NCBI GenBank assembly: GCA_965656545.1
Contig: CBFHKZ010000004.1
Location: 173,382-237,381 of the forward strand
Length of the DNA: 64,000 bases
Source: UBA7446 sp965656545
GTDB taxonomy: Bacteria > Bacteroidota > Bacteroidia > Flavobacteriales > Flavobacteriaceae
Reading direction: 5' to 3'
Shown here: one piece after another, positions 59,101 through 64,000 of the stretch
Position numbering within the stretch: position 1 is the first letter of the stretch
Layout of the letters: each line of letters starts with the position of its first letter
Translations under genes and position numbers: made by a program
The notes under the pieces: generated by a model
The model's input: the letters and a program-made list of their open reading frames with translations, nothing else
What the model was told of the DNA's origin: nothing
Databases searched by the model: none

Positions 59101-62100
59101 AGAGATTAGCGAATCTGTTTTGCACAGTATTGATGATAAGAATTTTGGAGAGTATGGGAATAATTATGGCAGATACTCTGCTGGAGATTTTTTAGACATA
59201 ACTTTGGCAGGTGGTACTGCTAAAATTGCGGCTTCGCCAAACATAATTCTTGCCACTACATCAGACGCACCTACTCCGGAGGCTCAAGGATGTTCTGGAT
59301 GTGAAATTGGTGACGGTGGTGTAGATGAACCTGCTTTACTTCCATTTTTTGTAGCTGTACCCCTTGATTCTAAACCTGACGGTTCTGAGGTCTTTACAAT
59401 TAACTTTGCCACTGATGGTAATGGTGACACATATGTAAAGTCTGCTAACAATGGTGTACATGCTTTACCTGAGCAAAATATGAAAGCATATCTACCTTGT
59501 TTACCAACAGAAGCTAAAGACCTTGAATTAACGATAACCTTAGAAATGGATGATAATGGAACACCAATTCCACATCCTGAACTTGAAGTATATAGAACAG
59601 GCCAAAGTCAATATAAATGTTGCTGGTCTAACTTTATGGCGCTGGTAGGAAACACATTAACCTACAAGTATAGTTTTACAGATGTTCCTTATGCACATAC
59701 TGGGGATGGTAATTTTACCGAATTAAAAGATCTTTCAGCTCAATATGTGAAAGAGAACTTTATTATTAATATGAAAGGTTCGTTGCCGGGAGAAAATGGT
59801 ATTGAAGCCGATAATGTAATTGATATAGCCGATTATGACGTTCAGTTAATTTATGTTTCACCCACCGAATATGAACTGGTACTCTCCAATTTGCCAAAAA
59901 AATATGATGCTTATCAATTTGACTTAAACTTTTATACACAATCGCAATATTTTAGATCACTTGGTACATGCGAAGGTGGTTTTGATGAAGTTAACGTGTT
60001 TACTGGGGGGCTAGGAGGCTGGGAAGGTCCTAATTTTTATCATCAAAAAATTAATAACCCAACAATTTCTTATCCTTATTTAAAGCCAAAAACAAGTTAT
60101 GATGATAATGATGAAAAGTCTACTTTTTTAGCGTTCAGAAAGAAAGCTGGCTATGTAGATTCATCGGAATTGGAGGAGTATGGTTCTACAGTAGATGTGT
60201 CTAGTGCTGTAGCAAACTATTACATATCACTAGATTTTTCAAAAGAAATTGATGAAGCTACTCTTGATAAAGATGATTTTGAAGTAGTAAATGCAGAAAA
60301 TTGGGAAATAATTGATATAACAGATGGTGACGATTACAAATTTTTAAAAATAACACCAAAGACTAGTTCAAGCGCTCAAACCATAGAAGTAAATGTAAAG
60401 GATGGCACCTACACTGATTTGGATGGAAATTGGAATATTGAACTATTTTCTTCAACACCCCATGCTAAAATAACAATACCGCCTTATGACCCAGAAAATT
60501 TTTCAGAAAGTGATGATTCTTCAGACTCAGAAAACAGTAATGATCCAGATGCTTTCGAATTCAAAGTAACTGAAGGTGGTTATTCAGGTGATGATGCAGA
60601 TGTAATACCTTCTGGCTCTCATTTAACTACACAACAAGTATCATTAACCATCGAATTTCCTGGTTTCTTAGGAGCTTTTTCATCCCAAGATTTTGAATCT
60701 TATATACCACAAGGTGCGACTTTAGTAGGTGATTTAAAATTGCTTGCGGAGAAATACGATGAAGATGTTTTTATTGGAGTTGTTAAAACTACTAACACTT
60801 TATCACAGTTATCTGCAGATCCTAATTATGATTATTTTGTATTCGGAGTAGAATTGGATTTGACTTTAGAAGCCAATAGTAAATTTATATATAACATACC
60901 ATACGGCGCATTTACAGCGTCTAGGGGCCCTGATTCTTCTTTTCCAACCTCTGAGTCTACAGTATCCTTAACGCACGATACCATTGAGCCTACTCCAACT
61001 ATAACTGTAAAAGATATAGAGGGTAATGTAATTGCTTCAGATGACGTTTCGTCTTCTACAGAATACACAATAGAATTTGATTTTGGAGAAGTTGTTTACG
61101 GACCTGTTACCGACAATATTACCATAGATGATTTTGATTTAGATAACGCCTCTTTAATTGCAGATAGTTTTGATCATGGCGCTAACGGAAAGATTTCTTT
61201 TAAAGTAAAACCAATTAGTGCGGGACCCATTTCTATTTCCATTGCTGAACAAGTAATTTATGATAAAGCAGATAACACAAATACTAATGCAATATCTTAC
61301 AATTTCACTTATGAAGTAGAGCCATTGTCGGTTACGATTGAAGCATTTCAAGATAACCAAACTATCGCTCAAGGGTCAGTTTTAAAACCTAAAGATTTTA
61401 AGCTCTTTTTAGAATTTAATAAATCTATAACAGGATTAGAATTAGCTGATTTTGAGTCTGAAACAGAAATATCATTTTCAAACTTAATTGGAAATGGAAC
61501 TCAGTACTCGGTTGATGTTGCTTTTACAGGAGCTGTTGATACTAGTTTGCAAATACATATACCTGCAGGCCGTTTAATTGATGATTTTAATGCAGCGAAT
61601 TCTAAATTAAACTGGGATTTTATTTTAGCCAATAATTTTTCTATTTCATTAATACCTGTTAAGTCTGGTTCACAGAGCGAAGCATCAAAAATACAGCTGT
61701 CAAAATCAGCTGTATCTGTTAACGATTTAGGAAGTACAGATAATATAGACATAACGCTAAGTGAAGCCCCAACAGCCTCGGTTGTTTTATCATTAGAAGG
61801 TATCGAAAGTTCTGAGTTTGGTTTATCTACCAACACAATAACTTTTGATCAGTCAAATTGGTCGCAACCCCAAACAATTTCATTTACAGGAATATCAGAC
61901 AATACCATAGACGGTAATAAGAACAATTTTGTGTCTATAAAACCTACAGGTACTATACCAGATAATTTTGTTGGATCTCAAAATACAATAGAAGTTACTT
62001 CTATAGACACAGATGGTTTTAACATTGTACAATTTCCTAGTGTAGTTAATATTCCAGAAAATGCAAAAACCAAAACGATTCAAGTTAAGTTGTCTAAAGA

Positions 62101-64000
62101 AATATCTTCAGGCAAAGAAGTTATTTTAAAAGTTATAAATTCTAATCTTGAGATTTTAGATTTAGATAAAACTGAGTTGATTTTTGATGCCAATAATTGG
62201 GATGATAACCAATCCATTACTATCACCTCAAAGGATAATAATTACCTATCTCCGAATCAAACGGCTTCTATTTCTTTAGAGGTATTAAATTCTACAGATC
62301 CAAACTATCCGAGTAATCTTAATTCTTCAACGTTAGTAATCATTGTAGACGATGAAGAAGAAATTGTAAGTAACGATATTTTTAATGGAACTAGATCAGT
62401 ATTAATAAAATCAGAAGAGGAAATAGACCAATTGAGTCAGGATGTTTTCACAACAGAAGATTTAGTTATAAGTGAAATATTAAAAATTGACAATAGAAAT
62501 TTTAATTTGTCTGTAAACCCATCAGCTCAAGACAATACTCAAGGTATTGCTTCTATTAAAATTGGTTCAAGTAAATTAAATATTTCTGGTCTTGAAAATA
62601 CCGAATCTAATAAATTAGAATTTCCTTACGAGAATATAAAACCATTTATAAGTCGTTTAAGTGTTCAGCAAGATAATTCTATTCATATTATCTTTTCTGA
62701 AGAAATTTTTTCTTCAACATCATTAGATAAAACTTTTGCAAAAGAAATTTTTGAAATTGACTTAAGTGGCGGTACAGCTACACTAGAAACCGAACCTATA
62801 TCAACGTTAACTGTTGTTGATACAAATATTATTCAAATAGATTTAAATTGGTTAAACGCTACTTCGTCAGGAGAAGAGCTTATTACAATATCAATAAATG
62901 CAAATGCAGTCTTTGACATAAATGGAAATTCGAGTCTTTCAGGTGTTGATTCAGAAGTTACAGCAAATTTATCAGATCTCAGCTCTCCTTCTGTTCAAAT
63001 AAAAGTTCAAGACAATTCAGGAATAATAAACAATACAGAAGCTTCTGGCTTTCTTGATCAGAAAGTTCGATTTGAATTTTCTGAAGAGGTAACTATTTCT
63101 TCAGATGTTATTACAAATAATATAGAAAATATTTTACTGTCAAATTTTGATAATATTATACAATATACCGTAGATATTAATTCTGATTATTTTGATCTGG
63201 ATTTATCTTTTGATAAACTAACAGAAGAAAATGATCCAATTAGACTACTTTTTCCTGCTGATTTGGTTACTGATCTTGCTGATAATAAAAATACTGCAAG
63301 TTCTGAATTCACTTATCAAATTAATAATGATGTCATTATTACATTAGAAACACCAGGAACGGAATCAACAGATATTACTGAAAATGACTTGAAAGTTAGA
63401 GTAGACAGCAATTACCCCCAAGCTAGCTATAATTTATCAATAGAGGATATTGATATTAGTAGCCAACCTTCTGGAGCTGTAGAGGTTAGAGCATTATCAA
63501 ATTCTGATAAAACTGAGTTTGAATTGCACTTTCTTGAAAGCGCAGTCGTCAACGTTTTTATAAAAGAAAACACTGTAGAAATATTTGAAAATGGACATAA
63601 AGCCTCTAAGGTACTAACCATTAACTATACTGATGACCCCGATCAAGATGGTATAGAATCTTCAGTAGATAACTGTGCAACCACATATAACCCAAATCAA
63701 CTTGATTTTGATTCAGATGGTCTTGGTGATGTTTGTGATGATGACGATGATAACGATGGCTTTACTGATGTTGTTGAAGTATATAGCGGTTCGGATCCAT
63801 TAGATCCTAATGATACACCAGAAAATACGGATACAGACGGCACAAATGATTACCTTAATTTAGATACTGATAACGACGGAGTTAGTGATGTTGATGAAGC
63901 TACAAATGGAACAGATCCATTGAATGCAGATACGGATGGCGATGGAGAGACAGATGGAGCAGAAGGGACAACAGACAGTGATGGCGATGGAGTAATTGAT
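53129..64000 (+). CDS. Giant secreted surface protein with Ig-like, RCC1-like and thrombospondin type 3 regions (3' end outside the window)
   Basis: An uninterrupted frame from ATG 53129 to the window end encodes at least 3624 residues. Residues 1-19 are a signal peptide (MKNFFFVLLTIFCLNNIFA). Residues about 20-750 are beta-rich, unknown. Residues about 758-1110 contain RCC1/propeller-like strands (TKNGEVYMWGLDAETPKK). Residues about 1170-3500 hold many Ig-like stretches with the phrase FSEE or FSKEI. Residues 2050-2175 include a Cys-bearing region. From residue 3502 on (nt 63632 to the end) there are thrombospondin type 3 repeats rich in Asp/Asn/Gly (DPDQDG, DNDGVSDVDE, DSDGDGVID). A type IX sorting domain is expected beyond the window. 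Base composition is visibly more A+T-rich than the left part of the window. Confidence 0.92.
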   Translation, partial: MKNFFFVLLTIFCLNNIFAQRIDGNEVDGIGWGNLFHPNTDPAQPLIDLISHDEVNHTIDFRVRWGHGRPYWANPFPLVTDLSIDDISIEGPNSSDYSIEEIGQPWSEGGSKSETIRARYLNFSRHSEFSDGVSGAERNYTPAYQASYRVFRGRIKYSADYQGPISVYLPASSFTFTEYEAFPLGWRKFYEYTVFPRPSGGDNVASNTLNVNLELSPELPWRYSINRDHLDENNLTVNYTTNFPSGTTLKIFINDVEFNEHAITDREGSIELKDIIETLDEYGRYKLRFYIDDHKIYESRYFYYFPNHEIWRFYDQWGSLEYLISADKIVSQDVPASLIWVGINNLPTGNTFVSRNEQNVGYSDAMNIIKGRERRHILYAEEINGRTFDLVESEKQVFGKIAEFTVKSLQQFDSLHPPNQIRSGSYLSGQRAKIQSDSWTFGMGNTISLGGYIGRTITQIIPGNVTLKVHSTDFNRLQIAKNQGIEGEFKVVPLDSGGNKIPGKLELDVNKILLVGYTINTLTYDVDADGFSYAILKVAETQAGLQKYEIQIPANSAKLWDDSEKAYNLNTNTSFINTPAQIKYVSNSGGDNFIRVNDQEKLNIEFDFPLVAPPTYTVIIDDSEISTGSFTPEDDEGLKWYLDWVVPGGSSSVQIDITTDDGIKQGVLENVWDFNYKTSNSNIHLDGKSSIFSNSSRSPGMDVVFINSFGQAVIKPRGNSGSARKLLNLYQDTDFQDYLAKTGTNASDTYYIPKGEYYENDDEVIYLGEKQGDEIYSIQRMGTEDIFFITKKGDVYFYSSENSKIKKFNAFQGEVLAFFQGPGQSELEFRGLSSPFPLGYISTTRGLYYFHTNEINTGNIKFYPIAKGDYNGSTIFGDDLNNPIISFSASGSHDDTYGSFFLRSALTKNGEVYMWGLDAETPKKVVLPEGESAIDVKAYGGVVYIVSSAGFVYRINLNSGFIKDKLTLTDTNKILSGSAYENGSFKYLGQNPQNKVKAIEYSPDLSHAYKAAGYVDRWKFDFFLSSKIPVLTEKGQIFLIENKLNTTLNIPFFDVKQPSTFANSFIKNNTSGFPNSYVEYIENEVFGVGSNPKIVDFSVQDGMLYFQDDQNITYEIALNYNFISGVASSYIFHRYISSSDYRFTPGGYKASVATSSSDGSLMFYPNQDEPELKLTGVGFSSGDKINNEKISIEGEFSQFPIKFTIDDIVVSPKGNADFEYEIKNFEVKQIGVTNGAMNGHWFVPNTIQTKVFFDIVPAADQKVAFDVFVNANSFSNKTRVGNNQSNTLTIDYSNIVPSIEVEEFLDSTNNVITFKTNTPLTTEGEDTLLASNFMVTQRGTVANTNDDNALSMGDTYDIFNTSSELGNTIVPGHDDYEIEYVGFNTYKLYLRGKGAKSLYYGEEKFKFNILVDPSIAPFNLEKKSIVDAYGNKVEDFSAFVQSVDNIGPRSFMDLKIFEGTPSTDYSSTKPINYRNNLEELNIPLRIFFEKKRIDSLGTNNAGFVLATDKFDAQNATITSLEYIGATNIVAQELDVAKGKKEFTSKYYYNDAETSLDTISGFGEFKAQLYNLKIQPDDVGEVSITLPKGAVADIHGQLSTNTAILEWNYENIKPLLENFDLIDANNLTRNIKFATDEKAFLKTDNPNGVQKISDFQNQRFYTESGIQGEFKSTAQDSISFAFELKELETPFDYSSQGQTVTTNYPIIYYTNDYIDELESNFGLENTFASRHDEIFTAPNGQTLTITIPEIISDRWGNLNAEIEESITLPDNFNPLFKIALYPKTSDALGDQIRTSDSGPLLTTPVKNYEVHIIFSEEVQNVDITDIDLRDGTTTISPSSIIKDTSNPKIWKATFLGLADGDYSLSLSKDSDISDLAENPLYQENIVGVNSIYNTYGNHVLENFISDSEHHVKWIVNSSIPTLISAKTSEIIWMDFSNPYSYHLPPNGINILERDWGRFRYVSYNGLPYKSVKKYYGNAPKLPNVKYLAILELEISESVLHSIDDKNFGEYGNNYGRYSAGDFLDITLAGGTAKIAASPNIILATTSDAPTPEAQGCSGCEIGDGGVDEPALLPFFVAVPLDSKPDGSEVFTINFATDGNGDTYVKSANNGVHALPEQNMKAYLPCLPTEAKDLELTITLEMDDNGTPIPHPELEVYRTGQSQYKCCWSNFMALVGNTLTYKYSFTDVPYAHTGDGNFTELKDLSAQYVKENFIINMKGSLPGENGIEADNVIDIADYDVQLIYVSPTEYELVLSNLPKKYDAYQFDLNFYTQSQYFRSLGTCEGGFDEVNVFTGGLGGWEGPNFYHQKINNPTISYPYLKPKTSYDDNDEKSTFLAFRKKAGYVDSSELEEYGSTVDVSSAVANYYISLDFSKEIDEATLDKDDFEVVNAENWEIIDITDGDDYKFLKITPKTSSSAQTIEVNVKDGTYTDLDGNWNIELFSSTPHAKITIPPYDPENFSESDDSSDSENSNDPDAFEFKVTEGGYSGDDADVIPSGSHLTTQQVSLTIEFPGFLGAFSSQDFESYIPQGATLVGDLKLLAEKYDEDVFIGVVKTTNTLSQLSADPNYDYFVFGVELDLTLEANSKFIYNIPYGAFTASRGPDSSFPTSESTVSLTHDTIEPTPTITVKDIEGNVIASDDVSSSTEYTIEFDFGEVVYGPVTDNITIDDFDLDNASLIADSFDHGANGKISFKVKPISAGPISISIAEQVIYDKADNTNTNAISYNFTYEVEPLSVTIEAFQDNQTIAQGSVLKPKDFKLFLEFNKSITGLELADFESETEISFSNLIGNGTQYSVDVAFTGAVDTSLQIHIPAGRLIDDFNAANSKLNWDFILANNFSISLIPVKSGSQSEASKIQLSKSAVSVNDLGSTDNIDITLSEAPTASVVLSLEGIESSEFGLSTNTITFDQSNWSQPQTISFTGISDNTIDGNKNNFVSIKPTGTIPDNFVGSQNTIEVTSIDTDGFNIVQFPSVVNIPENAKTKTIQVKLSKEISSGKEVILKVINSNLEILDLDKTELIFDANNWDDNQSITITSKDNNYLSPNQTASISLEVLNSTDPNYPSNLNSSTLVIIVDDEEEIVSNDIFNGTRSVLIKSEEEIDQLSQDVFTTEDLVISEILKIDNRNFNLSVNPSAQDNTQGIASIKIGSSKLNISGLENTESNKLEFPYENIKPFISRLSVQQDNSIHIIFSEEIFSSTSLDKTFAKEIFEIDLSGGTATLETEPISTLTVVDTNIIQIDLNWLNATSSGEELITISINANAVFDINGNSSLSGVDSEVTANLSDLSSPSVQIKVQDNSGIINNTEASGFLDQKVRFEFSEEVTISSDVITNNIENILLSNFDNIIQYTVDINSDYFDLDLSFDKLTEENDPIRLLFPADLVTDLADNKNTASSEFTYQINNDVIITLETPGTESTDITENDLKVRVDSNYPQASYNLSIEDIDISSQPSGAVEVRALSNSDKTEFELHFLESAVVNVFIKENTVEIFENGHKASKVLTINYTDDPDQDGIESSVDNCATTYNPNQLDFDSDGLGDVCDDDDDNDGFTDVVEVYSGSDPLDPNDTPENTDTDGTNDYLNLDTDNDGVSDVDEATNGTDPLNADTDGDGETDGAEGTTDSDGDGVID

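Noticed and set aside
61501..61836. 111-residue frame on the - strand inside the giant gene
   Set aside because: The + strand frame is continuous through this region, and the reverse frame has no start context or family signature.

Overview
The window is chromosomal DNA of a member of the Bacteroidota, most likely the Flavobacteriaceae. The evidence is the SprE/PorW gliding and type IX secretion lipoprotein, a secreted protein with a type IX sorting tail, many families typical of the phylum (DUF3570, DUF4266, DUF4254, DUF4292, DUF5687, DUF6341, DUF2911), the absence of obvious Shine-Dalgarno sequences, and recurrent promoter elements of the Bacteroidetes type TAnnTTTG. No rRNA, complete tRNA, CRISPR array or transposase gene was seen.

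Region 1-30 kb is a dense housekeeping backbone. It holds the tail of an outer-membrane receptor gene, recJ-rsmI, tdk-alr, asd, a prolyl oligopeptidase, a fatty-acid block (DUF177-rpmF, then fabH-accB-accC), divergent pdxA and ribE with overlapping promoters, and an envelope operon (dut, sugar nucleotidyltransferase, DUF4292 lipoprotein, EnvC-like protein). Two PPK2 genes lie side by side, followed by the ATP synthase cluster atpZ-B-E-F-H-A-G (atpD and atpC are not here) with a bactofilin and sprE upstream, and an ABC transporter.

Region 30-51 kb is more mixed. A four-gene operon (thioredoxin, ApbE flavinyl transferase, DUF4266 lipoprotein, DUF3570 barrel) looks like an extracytoplasmic redox or flavinylation system with no function I know of. 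A 127-bp duplication of the 3' end of the DUF3570 gene brackets a small membrane-protein gene, which resembles a very small insertion. Further on are glycosyltransferase/DUF4254, purD, a pair of inverted REP-like repeats, a vWA plus MoxR-type ATPase pair, aconitase, a Kazal-domain lipoprotein, an acid phosphatase, several unannotated small genes (29 to 57 residues) and an ABC-F ATPase.

Region 51-64 kb is visibly richer in A+T. It contains a membrane-anchored regulator with an N-terminal propeller-like region and a C-terminal helix-turn-helix, transcribed away from a giant secreted protein gene. The giant frame is open from 53129 to the window end (at least 3624 codons), with Ig-like regions, an RCC1-like region and thrombospondin type 3 calcium-binding repeats. 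A tRNA- or tmRNA-like 3' end at about 50.93-50.96 kb lies at the left edge of this A+T-rich stretch, so it may be an island boundary. The window links type IX secretion machinery (sprE) to likely cargo (the lamin-tail protein and probably the giant protein).
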